Source of the DNA: a virus
IMG/VR virus record: IMGVR_UViG_3300031857_001672
Coordinates: 1 to 20,947 of that record
Length of the DNA: 20,947 nt
Reading direction: 5' to 3' (one strand)
Shown here: positions 5,281 to 11,983 of the stretch, piece by piece
Layout of the letters: each line of letters starts with the position of its first letter
Position numbering within the stretch: position 1 is the stretch's first letter
Made by a program: the position numbers and the translations under genes
The notes under the pieces: generated by a model
What the model saw: the letters and a program-made list of their open reading frames with translations, nothing else
Told to the model about the DNA's origin: nothing
Databases searched by the model: none

Positions 5281-6324
5281 ATGGCTAACAAGAAAAAAAA
5301 AGTAACTCAGGAAACTCGACGAAAAATTTCGAGGGCCTCCCGTCTCTATCAAAAGGTCAGAAAGACTGTTTCCAAAGAACTTGAAAAACAGGAAAAACCT
5401 TTAAAAGGCAAAGAACTTACGGCCTTCATTAAAGAAAAAATTTACCCTGAATACAAAGGCTTGAGCAGCCGAGAGGTCAAAATTGCTGATATCCGTGAAT
5501 CAGTAGACCGCGCTTTGACAGGGTCGGGTGTAATCAATGTCGGAGATTTCGTCAATCCATTAAGTATTCCAATCACTTTATTAAGTGGTGTTTTTTGGTT
5601 TGACCTTGACAATTTTATTGATGTTGACTTGACTGCAGAAACAGGAGGTAAAAATCTACGGTTTGAAGTTAACGCGGGTGAATACGGTAGCACGGGAATT
5701 ATAGAACTGAGCGAATACACCTATGAGGGTAGTGGCTTAAACGAAATCGTTGAAAGTGTTCGTGACTACATTCAGGGCGAAATGCCTGAAAATGAAAGTG
5801 AGCCTTATTGGGAGGGAGAGGTTAGAGTACGTCCAAATATGCAAGACGATGGCAGACCTGATTCTTATTTCATTCAGTTTACCATTTATGTCGGTGGACA
5901 GCAAATCATACCTTCGGAAACTTTTGAAGAGGCGCAACCGATGGTCCTTTCGGAAGAAACATTGGAGGAGCGTAGGTCGCGACGGAGGGAAATCGTAAAA
6001 CGTCGAAAAGAACTTGCCAAGCAAAAAAGGGAAAAGGCTCGTAAAAAAGACATTCGTGGCCGAGAAAGACCCACAGTAAAAGTTGCACCTAAAGAGGAAC
6101 CAATCAAAAAAGAACCTCAGAAAAAAGCCGAGCCCAAATTCGATAAGCGTCGTGCAGAAAACATTCAAAAGGCCCTTGACCGTCAAGAGCGTTTATTGGC
6201 TGATTCAAAAGGACTGTATGATGCAAAGATTCTGACGAAGAAACAATACTTAGCAGAACGGGCTTCGATTATTGCACAAACCACAGCCGCAATTGACAAA
6301 TTCAAACGTGGTGGAACAATTTGA
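5281..6324 (+). CDS. Charged basic/coiled-coil protein of unknown function, possibly replication-associated
   Basis: The 347-residue protein has three parts. Residues 1-75 are very basic and helical. Residues about 85-215 are a mixed, beta-containing domain with many acidic and aromatic residues. Residues about 220-345 are a long Lys/Arg/Glu-rich helix with a Pro-Lys-Glu linker (about 265-290). No catalytic motif is recognised. It is preceded by a good promoter and followed by the polymerase-B-like gene. A basic protein encoded just before a polymerase recalls the terminal proteins of protein-primed phages such as phi29 and PRD1 in general character. I see no decisive sequence match, and a DNA-binding or scaffold role is equally possible. 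Confidence 0.6.
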   Translation: MANKKKKVTQETRRKISRASRLYQKVRKTVSKELEKQEKPLKGKELTAFIKEKIYPEYKGLSSREVKIADIRESVDRALTGSGVINVGDFVNPLSIPITLLSGVFWFDLDNFIDVDLTAETGGKNLRFEVNAGEYGSTGIIELSEYTYEGSGLNEIVESVRDYIQGEMPENESEPYWEGEVRVRPNMQDDGRPDSYFIQFTIYVGGQQIIPSETFEEAQPMVLSEETLEERRSRRREIVKRRKELAKQKREKARKKDIRGRERPTVKVAPKEEPIKKEPQKKAEPKFDKRRAENIQKALDRQERLLADSKGLYDAKILTKKQYLAERASIIAQTTAAIDKFKRGGTI

Positions 6325-6334
6325 TAAATTATTT

Positions 6335-6364
6335 TTGGAAATAATTTTTGTTTGCTTAATTTCG
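6335..6364 (+). promoter_or_regulatory. Bacteroidota-type promoter
   Basis: TTG at 6335-6337, a 19-base spacer and TAATTTCG at 6357-6364 match TTG-N19-TAnnTTYG. The ATG of the polymerase-like gene is only nine bases further, so the leader would be very short. Confidence 0.6.
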
Positions 6365-6373
6365 TGATTCACA

Positions 6374-7105
6374 ATGGCAAAAAAGAGCGAAACATTTGGA
6401 ATTATTGAAAGTCGTTTTCAACCAAGTGCAAATCCCAAATCCGTTTTCAACCGTTTGGTTAAGATGGGTGAGAACTTTGTTTACAGGGAAACGAAATTTA
6501 TGACTCAAATTGTCTACCAAGGTGTAGAAACGATTTATAAGAGTCGTGATACAAAAAGTTTTCCTGCAAACAAATTGTTCATTTTCAAATTGGTCAAAAA
6601 TGATGCAATGAGGTTTTTACAGCAAAACCCAAATTGGAAAGTGCCCGATAAATATCCCGTGAATCAAACCAATTATGATTATGATGCATCGTATGGAGTA
6701 ATCACGGGCACGGATATCAATAGTGCCTATTGGGTTATTGCCCACAAACTTGGGATAATCAGTGACAACACTTACAAAAAGGCTCAGGGGAACGATTGGA
6801 AAGTTATTCGCTTGGCCGCCCTTGCAGTATTGGGTAGAAGTGTTGCTTATCACGAATTTCAAAATGGTATCAAACAAAAGAACCCAATTGTAATTCCAAG
6901 CGAAGACCCAAGAGTTAATTTGCTTTACCGTGGTATTCGGTACAAGTGTTTTGAAATGATGTCAGCGATTGCCGAAATCCTCGAGAATGATTTTGAGGCT
7001 TACCGAACCGATTGCATTTATTATCGCGACACCGTCGAGAACCGTCGTAAAGTTTACGAATACTTGGATGCCGAGCAGTTTTCCTACAAACAGTTAGAAT
7101 ATTAA
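6374..7105 (+). CDS. Reduced family-B DNA polymerase-like palm protein (tentative)
   Basis: The 243-residue protein shows three segments in the order of family B polymerase motifs. Residues 111-120 (TGTDINSAYW, Asp114) resemble motif A (D-x-x-S-L-Y-P). Residues 143-155 (KVIRLAALAVLGR) resemble motif B (K-x3-N-S-x-Y-G). Residues 209-217 (AYRTDCIYY, Asp213) resemble motif C (Y-x-D-T-D-S), preceded by an amphipathic helix as in real polymerases. The first Asp of motif C is missing unless Asp219 (YYRDT) is used instead, and the A-to-B distance of about 30 residues is far shorter than usual. There is no exonuclease domain. It may be a minimal, divergent or inactive polymerase-fold protein. It has its own promoter and follows the charged 5281-6324 gene. 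Confidence 0.42.
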   Translation: MAKKSETFGIIESRFQPSANPKSVFNRLVKMGENFVYRETKFMTQIVYQGVETIYKSRDTKSFPANKLFIFKLVKNDAMRFLQQNPNWKVPDKYPVNQTNYDYDASYGVITGTDINSAYWVIAHKLGIISDNTYKKAQGNDWKVIRLAALAVLGRSVAYHEFQNGIKQKNPIVIPSEDPRVNLLYRGIRYKCFEMMSAIAEILENDFEAYRTDCIYYRDTVENRRKVYEYLDAEQFSYKQLEY

Positions 7106-7110
7106 AAAAT

Positions 7111-7518
7111 ATGAATTTACAACTTACACCTATGCGCTTCGAAAAAGTCTTGGACGACGAAACGATGTTGGATTATATGACAAATCAAGGATACAATGTC
7201 CTTGAGCGAAATCGAAAAATATTTGATAACCAAAATTTTAAAGAAGTGTGCCTCAATGGATACTACTTTACTTATCACAACTATCTTGAGAATGGTCAGG
7301 AGTTTGCGACTCTACAGCCTTATCTGATGGAAACTTACCCGCCAAGTAAACGGACTTTTTGTTTTGGCTGTATGGATACCTCTAAACAGCAAGCATTTAT
7401 GTTCTTTAAAGGCAAAAAAATGGCTTCAGACCGTCCAACAGCAATTGTCGTTTATAACGAATTGAAGAAGTATTTGGAGCCCGAAAAGGCTTTTTTGCCC
7501 TTTTCAATAAAATTTTAA
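7111..7518 (+). CDS. Protein of unknown function (135 aa)
   Basis: I do not recognise this protein. It is soluble, rich in Tyr, Phe and Asn in the middle (GYYFTYHNYLENGQEF) and contains one FCFGCMD segment. Those two cysteines alone do not make a metal site. It starts five bases after the polymerase-like gene and is probably co-transcribed with it. A 60-base gap with a promoter follows its stop. The tight linkage makes it a possible partner of the polymerase-like protein, but this is guilt by association. Confidence 0.58.
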   Translation: MNLQLTPMRFEKVLDDETMLDYMTNQGYNVLERNRKIFDNQNFKEVCLNGYYFTYHNYLENGQEFATLQPYLMETYPPSKRTFCFGCMDTSKQQAFMFFKGKKMASDRPTAIVVYNELKKYLEPEKAFLPFSIKF

Positions 7519-7537
7519 TCCATTCACAAAAATTATT

Positions 7538-7567
7538 TTGCAAAATAAGTTTTCGTTTGTAATATTG
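7538..7567 (+). promoter_or_regulatory. Bacteroidota-type promoter
   Basis: TTG at 7538-7540, a 19-base spacer and TAATATTG at 7560-7567 match the pattern with one mismatch (A for T at the fifth position). The zinc-ribbon gene starts 11 bases later. It is the third member of a regularly spaced series on this strand. Confidence 0.5.
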
Positions 7568-7578
7568 AATTGTCAAAA

Positions 7579-7761
7579 ATGAAAACAATGGGAAACTCTC
7601 TAAAAAAATGCCCGATTTGCCGTGTGCTATTTGTGGGCTATGGAAACAATGCGTTTCCATTAAACGTATTAGGTAAGTGTTGCGATTCTTGTAATATGGA
7701 ATTTGTTCTACCTGCAAGGATTGCAATATTGATGAACGCTACTAAAAAGGACAATGGATAA
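7579..7761 (+). CDS. Small zinc-ribbon protein
   Basis: The 60-residue protein carries CPIC (Cys11, Cys14), a central GYGNNAFPL segment, and CCDSCN (Cys34, Cys35, Cys38), followed by an ARI motif. The arrangement C-x2-C ... C-C-x2-C-N with GNNA-P between the pairs is a common phage-encoded zinc-ribbon type found in phages of many hosts. Its function is not established. DNA or protein binding is plausible. I chose the ATG at 7579; a TTG at 7570 in the same frame is less likely. The end overlaps the next gene by eight bases. Confidence 0.75.
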   Translation: MKTMGNSLKKCPICRVLFVGYGNNAFPLNVLGKCCDSCNMEFVLPARIAILMNATKKDNG

Positions 7762-8149
7762 AATTATGAAATGCATAAAAATTGACGTAGTAAGCAGGAC
7801 TGTTTACGAAGTCGAAATCGAAGGTGGTCTACAATCTATGTATGATGCGATGGGCCTTGAATGCGAAATGATTGAAAAAGGTTTTTACTTACCAATCGTT
7901 TCCGCTGTTGAATCAAAATCTCATATGGACACTTGCTTTGTAGACGAAGAAAGTCTTATCAAGGGCGATGGCTACGTTAAAGGAGCATTTTCTTTTCAAG
8001 CCGCCAAAGGAAATGTTTATGGTCCTTTTTTCAACAATGGTTTGATTGTTGGCTGTGACAGCGAGGGCGAGTCTCAATCTCACAGACAGATTTTTGAAAC
8101 AATCAAAAATGCCATTCAATTTTACGAAATCCAAAATACTGATATATGA
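7754..8149 (+). CDS. DUF3846-like protein
   Basis: The 131-residue protein opens with a strand pattern (MKCIKIDV...VYEVEIEGG) followed by LQSMYDAMG and an acidic FVDEESLI strand. A Phe/Gly-rich strand and FNNGLIVGCDSEGES follow. This order resembles the DUF3846 family, common in phages and plasmids, where a YxxIG-like helix, a VDEEGL strand and a GNGLIVG strand are typical. The molecular role of that family is unknown to me. The ATG at 7754 overlaps the zinc-ribbon gene by eight bases. The ATG at 7766 would avoid overlap and match the usual family start, so the true start may be there. It overlaps the next gene by ATGA. Confidence 0.65.
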   Translation: MDKIMKCIKIDVVSRTVYEVEIEGGLQSMYDAMGLECEMIEKGFYLPIVSAVESKSHMDTCFVDEESLIKGDGYVKGAFSFQAAKGNVYGPFFNNGLIVGCDSEGESQSHRQIFETIKNAIQFYEIQNTDI

Positions 8150-8487
8150 AACAGCATTTTAAAATAAATGGCAAACGCGGTGATGTAAAACACAACGTAA
8201 AGGTGTTGTTAGAACAAGACCCAAGTCTCCGTGACAACTTGCTCCGAACAACTTGTAATTATTGGTATCATATAGATGCACCTAAAAATAAGATTGACTT
8301 TGAATTACTGAGCGCAAAACAGTTTTTCAGCCTTTATTCCAAGGGCACTTTTGAACACCAAGCGTCAATAGCACGTCAATGGCAAAAGGTCCAAGAAGAA
8401 AACCCGCATTTGCGCGGTGACGAATGGGTATCACGTCAAAAACATAAAAGGACTGTTAAAAAAGATTTAGGATACGGTCAAAAATAA
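8146..8487 (+). CDS. Conserved phage-type hypothetical protein (NPxLRG motif)
   Basis: The 113-residue protein has a basic N-terminus and an LLEQDPSLRDN helix. A tryptophan/tyrosine-rich centre follows, and then the segment ASIARQWQKVQEENPHLRG (about residues 73-91). The last part recalls a phage family in which a recognition-helix-like SI.R.RRK.QE.NP.LRG segment is conserved. That suggests a helix-turn-helix-like DNA-binding element, though this is not proven. It overlaps the upstream gene by ATGA and is the last gene before a strong terminator. The Lys/Arg-rich C-terminus also suits nucleic-acid binding. Confidence 0.6.
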   Translation: MKQHFKINGKRGDVKHNVKVLLEQDPSLRDNLLRTTCNYWYHIDAPKNKIDFELLSAKQFFSLYSKGTFEHQASIARQWQKVQEENPHLRGDEWVSRQKHKRTVKKDLGYGQK

Positions 8488-8518
8488 AAGGGGAGTCAGT
8501 TGGCAAAACTCCCCTTTT
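8486..8518 (+). terminator. Rho-independent terminator
   Basis: A perfect 11 bp stem, AAAAGGGGAGT (8486-8496) with ACTCCCCTTTT (8508-8518), encloses an 11-base loop. It begins inside the stop codon of the preceding gene. The stem is symmetrical with A and T ends, so it can act in either direction. The next gene therefore needs a new promoter in 8519-8557, where only a weak TCACTTCG box (8545-8552) is seen. Confidence 0.8.
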
Positions 8519-8557
8519 GCACACGACTTACCATTGCAGTAAATCACTTCGAAATTA

Positions 8558-8812
8558 ATGAAAATCTACAAGTATTACTTTCTTGATATCGATAAGCCTA
8601 TAAGCGTCGAAGCAAAGAGTAAGCATACTGCAAGGAAAGTGCTTGAACAGGTTTGCAATGACCCTAATTTCAAAGAAAAAGGGTACATCCTTACCAATTT
8701 GTTACGGGAGACTTCTGAGACCCTTGTGGCTGATGTAAGCGTGAAAGAAACAAAGACAGGTCAAGTGATGTGGGATGGACGGGGTTGGTCAAAAAAAACA
8801 ACTAACAACTAA
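8558..8812 (+). CDS. Small protein of unknown function (84 aa)
   Basis: I do not recognise this protein. It has an N-terminal strand (MKIYKYYFLDI) followed by an acidic/basic helix (AKSKHTARKVLEQV) and a C-terminal strand pattern. The order is a compact alpha/beta fold like many phage accessory proteins. There is no membrane segment, cysteine pair or catalytic motif. It opens a new transcription unit after the terminator and lies three bases before the next gene, so it is probably the first gene of the recombination operon. Confidence 0.55.
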   Translation: MKIYKYYFLDIDKPISVEAKSKHTARKVLEQVCNDPNFKEKGYILTNLLRETSETLVADVSVKETKTGQVMWDGRGWSKKTTNN

Positions 8813-8815
8813 TAT

Positions 8816-9085
8816 ATGAAAACAAAAAAACTACAATTTCGAATTCGCGAATTTTCGCAAGGCGGGTATGCAATTGACAGAAAATTTTTTAATCTCTTTT
8901 GGTTTCCGCTTCAAAGGCAACCTGATTATGGTTTTGATTCTTTGAAAGAAGCAAGGTTTTGGCTTGATAGTTATGTTAAATTGCTTGAAATGGAATTCGT
9001 TGAAGAAAACAAGCCACGGTATCAGGAAATCAAAAACTACGAATTAAATTTTAACACCCGTAATTTTTTATGGCTACAAAAGTAA
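8816..9085 (+). CDS. Small protein of unknown function (89 aa)
   Basis: I do not recognise this protein. It is basic at the N-terminus and aromatic-rich (FFNLFWFPLQ at about residues 24-33). It then has a helix with alternating Glu and Lys (YVKLLEMEFVEENKPRYQEI). No membrane segment is convincing, because the aromatic stretch is short and interrupted by charges. The last 16 bases overlap the next gene in another frame. It is part of the operon that ends in RecT. Confidence 0.55.
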   Translation: MKTKKLQFRIREFSQGGYAIDRKFFNLFWFPLQRQPDYGFDSLKEARFWLDSYVKLLEMEFVEENKPRYQEIKNYELNFNTRNFLWLQK

Positions 9086-9558
9086 TTTCAGGCTTTCCTG
9101 CGATTGGAAAAACTTATGCAGCGCGCAATTCTAATTTTATGTGTGTTGACCTTGATTCAAGTCAATGGAATTGGCTTACGGACCCTAATGGAGATTTTCT
9201 TATGACTCATAGTGGCTCAAGAATGCCAAATCCTGATTTTCCTCAAAACTATATTGACCACATTAAATTTCAAATGAAACACGATTTTCTTGACTTTGTA
9301 TTTGTCAGTAGTCACGAAAATGTTCGTCAGTGTTTACAAGAAAACTTTATTGATTTTTCTATAGTAGTACCCGCTCTGAACTGCAAAAAAGAATATTATA
9401 AGCGGATGGAACGTCGTGGGTCTCCGATGAGCCTAATACAACTTGTAATGGATAATTGGAACGATTGGTTAATTGAAAGACAACTTGAGTCTAATTGTTA
9501 TGTATTAAATCAGGGACAAACCCTCAATGACATTTTGCATTTATGGAAAACAGTGTAG
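9070..9558 (+). CDS. P-loop kinase-like protein
   Basis: The 162-residue protein has a Walker A motif GFPAIGKT (residues 8-15), then VDLDSSQW (26-33), a PNPDFPQNYIDHIK segment (53-66), and FVFVSSH (77-82) in the position of a Walker B strand. ERRGSP (114-119) lies in a region that could form a lid. This order fits small phage P-loop proteins related to nucleoside and nucleotide kinases, with the substrate unassigned. A nucleotide-metabolism role is plausible. It overlaps both neighbours by 16 bases in other frames. The second half lacks any clear extra domain. Confidence 0.68.
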   Translation: MATKVISGFPAIGKTYAARNSNFMCVDLDSSQWNWLTDPNGDFLMTHSGSRMPNPDFPQNYIDHIKFQMKHDFLDFVFVSSHENVRQCLQENFIDFSIVVPALNCKKEYYKRMERRGSPMSLIQLVMDNWNDWLIERQLESNCYVLNQGQTLNDILHLWKTV

Positions 9559-9758
9559 AGGATTATTTCACTAAAGCATTGTCACTGACAGACGAGAGCA
9601 AATATTTTGTATGCCGACGTTTCGATATACTGCTGAGAAAAAAAGAAGGCAAATTTTATGCTGCAATAAATTGGAGCAATCTTGTCTTAATCCAAATGGC
9701 CGTGAGTGAATCATTTTTTAAAACCTTTTTTTTAAAACATACACCAAATGAAAATTAG
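9543..9758 (+). CDS. Small protein of unknown function (71 aa)
   Basis: I do not recognise this protein. It is a short mixed sequence with an acidic N-terminus, two arginine/lysine patches (CRRFDILLRKKEGK) and an amphipathic C-terminal helix. It overlaps the kinase-like gene by 16 bases and the nuclease gene by 11, so it is embedded in a compact operon. That compactness is the main support for it being a real gene. No function can be inferred from sequence. Confidence 0.5.
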   Translation: MENSVEDYFTKALSLTDESKYFVCRRFDILLRKKEGKFYAAINWSNLVLIQMAVSESFFKTFFLKHTPNEN

Positions 9759-10542
9759 TCAATCTTTTATGAAGTCTTTTGCCGAATATCGGGTGAAAGA
9801 AGAATGTGGCTTAGTTGTGAAAGCAAAATACCTCGATGGTATTCAATCTGTGCCGACCAAAGCAATGAAACTTGGTCAATATTTTGAATATATGGCCACA
9901 GGAGGTCTTCCCGCTTATGGTGACGGAACACCACCCGAACCCGATACGGTTTACAAAGGGACAGCAAAAGAAAGGTTGTCAGAAGATTATGAACGCGCCA
10001 ATCAAAGTGCCATTTTTTGTAGAGCCCTTTTAAAAGCAATGAACATTAAAATGCTGAGTTTTGGCAAAAAGTTGGTGAGCACAAAATTGAATATGTCTTG
10101 CACCACCGATATTATTGCAAAATGGAATGGTAAAAAGTGTATCATTGACCTTAAATACTCAGGTTTAGTGGATGACAAATGGAATGAATTGGGTTGGCAC
10201 GAAGACTTCCTTGAACAGAAGGAAAAAATATTAACCCAAGCCGTTCACTACAAAATTATTGCTAAAGAAAAATTCAAGACAGATGATGTGCCTTTTTACT
10301 TTTTTGTATTCAATACCAAGGACCCAATGGATGTCCGAATTTTTGAAGTTTTGGTAGACCCAAGCAAAGAAATGGAACACTTGGAGGGAGTCAAAAATGT
10401 TTCTCAAGCACTAAAAAGAGAAATGAAATCTCCAAACGGTTGGAAAGCATATCCCGAACTCAAAAGGTGTAACAAGTGCCACCTAAATGAAACTTGCGAA
10501 CAAAGAGCCCTTTTACCTAAAATCAAACAAGTATTCTACTAA
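9748..10542 (+). CDS. PD-(D/E)XK exonuclease with Cas4/AddB-type Fe-S cluster motif, RecE-like partner of RecT
   Basis: The 264-residue protein has the core of a PD-(D/E)XK nuclease: GQYFEYMA (Glu47), CTTDIIA (Asp121), IIDLKYSG (Asp134, Lys136) and QAVHY (Gln164). Three cysteines near the C-terminus, C241-x2-C244-x5-C250, together with Cys20 near the N-terminus, match the four-cysteine 4Fe-4S arrangement of Cas4 and AddB-type nucleases. It lies two genes upstream of RecT, so it likely resects double-stranded DNA ends to give single strands for RecT, as RecE does. No cas1 or cas2 or CRISPR array is present. Enzyme fold and metal cluster are well supported; the role is inferred from context. 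Confidence 0.82.
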   Translation: MKISQSFMKSFAEYRVKEECGLVVKAKYLDGIQSVPTKAMKLGQYFEYMATGGLPAYGDGTPPEPDTVYKGTAKERLSEDYERANQSAIFCRALLKAMNIKMLSFGKKLVSTKLNMSCTTDIIAKWNGKKCIIDLKYSGLVDDKWNELGWHEDFLEQKEKILTQAVHYKIIAKEKFKTDDVPFYFFVFNTKDPMDVRIFEVLVDPSKEMEHLEGVKNVSQALKREMKSPNGWKAYPELKRCNKCHLNETCEQRALLPKIKQVFY

Positions 10543-10543
10543 A

Positions 10544-11761
10544 ATGCCCTATTCAAATAACAAATTCAAACACAATGTTCGAGAGCACATTCTCTTAGAA
10601 CTACAGAACACCTCTAATCCCCGCGTCCTTGACGTTGGAGCGGGCTCAGGAACCTATGCGGACCTTTTAAAAATTCCAATGGACGCAGTGGAAATTTGGG
10701 ACCCCTACATTCCTCAATTTAACCTTGCAGCAAAATACAATACCATTTATCAGCAAAGTATTATGACCGTTAACATTTTGATGTATGATTACATCATTTT
10801 AGGCGACATACTTGAGCATCTCACACCATCTGATGCAACTTTGTTGATGGGTACAATAGAAACCTACAATATTAAATGCTTGGTGGCTGTTCCATATTTG
10901 GAGCACAGGGGCGAATATGAGGGAAACATTTATGAGACTCACCATCAACCTGATTTAACACCTGAAGTTATGGCCAATAGGTATCCTAATTTGAAGTTAT
11001 TGTATGGAGATGACGAATATGGCTATTACATCAATTACGAGCCTCACGTGGCCCCTAATTTGATAATTTCATCAGGCAGACGTTTTGACTATTTCCTGCG
11101 CACACTGAAATCTCTTCAGAAACACAATCCAAACTACAGGACTATGTTCAATGAGGTTTGGGTTTTGGATGACCGAAGTACTTCTGAGGAGCGATATAAA
11201 ATGGAATTGTATTTGGATGCCTTGTTCGGTAAAAAAGCGCACGTAGTAACTTTTAACAGTGATGGTCAATTTGATTATGTAGATAAGTTCAATATGATTA
11301 AACACCTAATGGGACCAAGCGAATTTGTATTTTTGCTTGAAGACGATTGGGAATCAGTGAAACCCCTCGATTTAGGCAAACACATCAATTATTTGAAAAA
11401 GCATTCCGCATTTGACCAAATTATGTTCTCTCAGGTATTTGAAATTCAATCCGACGAAATCAAGTCAGAAACTTCTTTGAATGAATATTATTGGAAAAAC
11501 CCTTTCCCAAAAAATTACAGGCACTTTTATGAAATGCAAAATGGATTTTTAAAATGGCAAGAGGTAAAAATGAACAATTATGGTAACAACCCTTCAATTT
11601 TTCGCAGACGCGTTTTTGAGAACAAAATATTTCACAAAGACCACGGATGGGAATTGAAATTTGCCGATGAATATCCAAACAGACAACAAATTTTAACCAA
11701 AGAAAATTTATTCATTCACATAGGTCAGAAATCACTTGTTGACATCAATCCAAAACCATAA
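10544..11761 (+). CDS. Methyltransferase-glycosyltransferase fusion
   Basis: I chose the ATG at 10544, one base after the nuclease stop; a longer frame from 10487 would overlap it by 56 bases. The 405-residue product has two domains. Residues about 10-165 form a class I SAM-dependent methyltransferase: VLDVGAGSGTY (28-38), VEIWDPY (49-55) and ILGDILEHL (85-93). Residues about 168-400 form a GT-A-type glycosyltransferase: LIISSGRR (173-180), WVLDDRST (206-213) and FVFLLEDDWE (261-270), where the DD and EDD groups fit nucleotide-sugar and metal binding. Such fusions usually act on polysaccharides. The gene sits between the nuclease and recT, where it is functionally out of place, and may be a cargo gene. 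Confidence 0.8.
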   Translation: MPYSNNKFKHNVREHILLELQNTSNPRVLDVGAGSGTYADLLKIPMDAVEIWDPYIPQFNLAAKYNTIYQQSIMTVNILMYDYIILGDILEHLTPSDATLLMGTIETYNIKCLVAVPYLEHRGEYEGNIYETHHQPDLTPEVMANRYPNLKLLYGDDEYGYYINYEPHVAPNLIISSGRRFDYFLRTLKSLQKHNPNYRTMFNEVWVLDDRSTSEERYKMELYLDALFGKKAHVVTFNSDGQFDYVDKFNMIKHLMGPSEFVFLLEDDWESVKPLDLGKHINYLKKHSAFDQIMFSQVFEIQSDEIKSETSLNEYYWKNPFPKNYRHFYEMQNGFLKWQEVKMNNYGNNPSIFRRRVFENKIFHKDHGWELKFADEYPNRQQILTKENLFIHIGQKSLVDINPKP

Positions 11762-11976
11762 TGTACGAAACCTTTATTCCTTTTCCCGAAGCAAAAGATG
11801 CTATTGAAATTGTAAATGAGTTGCTTCCAAATCACACCAAAGACGAATCTGTAATTCTGATTGAACAGAGAATAGCAACTTTTAATAGGTTGCTTGACAT
11901 ACACGGCTACACGCCCTCAGATTTGAAAAAAGTCAGGATGATGAAAGAAGCCCTAACCCTAATTAAATCAAAATAA
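11761..11976 (+). CDS. Small helical protein of unknown function (71 aa)
   Basis: I do not recognise this protein. It is alpha-helical by pattern, with two amphipathic stretches (about residues 11-25 and 29-45) and a final basic helix. There is no metal site or membrane segment. Its start shares a base with the upstream stop (TAATG), showing translational coupling to the fusion gene, and it ends eight bases before recT. It could be a RecT cofactor or simply a linker gene. Confidence 0.58.
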   Translation: MYETFIPFPEAKDAIEIVNELLPNHTKDESVILIEQRIATFNRLLDIHGYTPSDLKKVRMMKEALTLIKSK

Positions 11977-11983
11977 AAAACCA

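Noticed and set aside
5737-6186. Minus-strand open frame opposite the charged 5281-6324 gene, and smaller ones nearby
   Set aside because: Phe/Arg/Ser-rich composition and position opposite Lys/Glu-rich codons are what an antisense shadow gives. There are no coupling or promoter signals.
9767-10039. Minus-strand open frame opposite the nuclease gene
   Set aside because: It lies fully inside a well-supported gene and shows no recognisable protein features.
10487-10543. Upstream extension of the methyltransferase-glycosyltransferase gene by 19 codons
   Set aside because: It would overlap the conserved cysteine region of the nuclease by 56 bases. The ATG at 10544 gives normal spacing and starts just before the methyltransferase fold.
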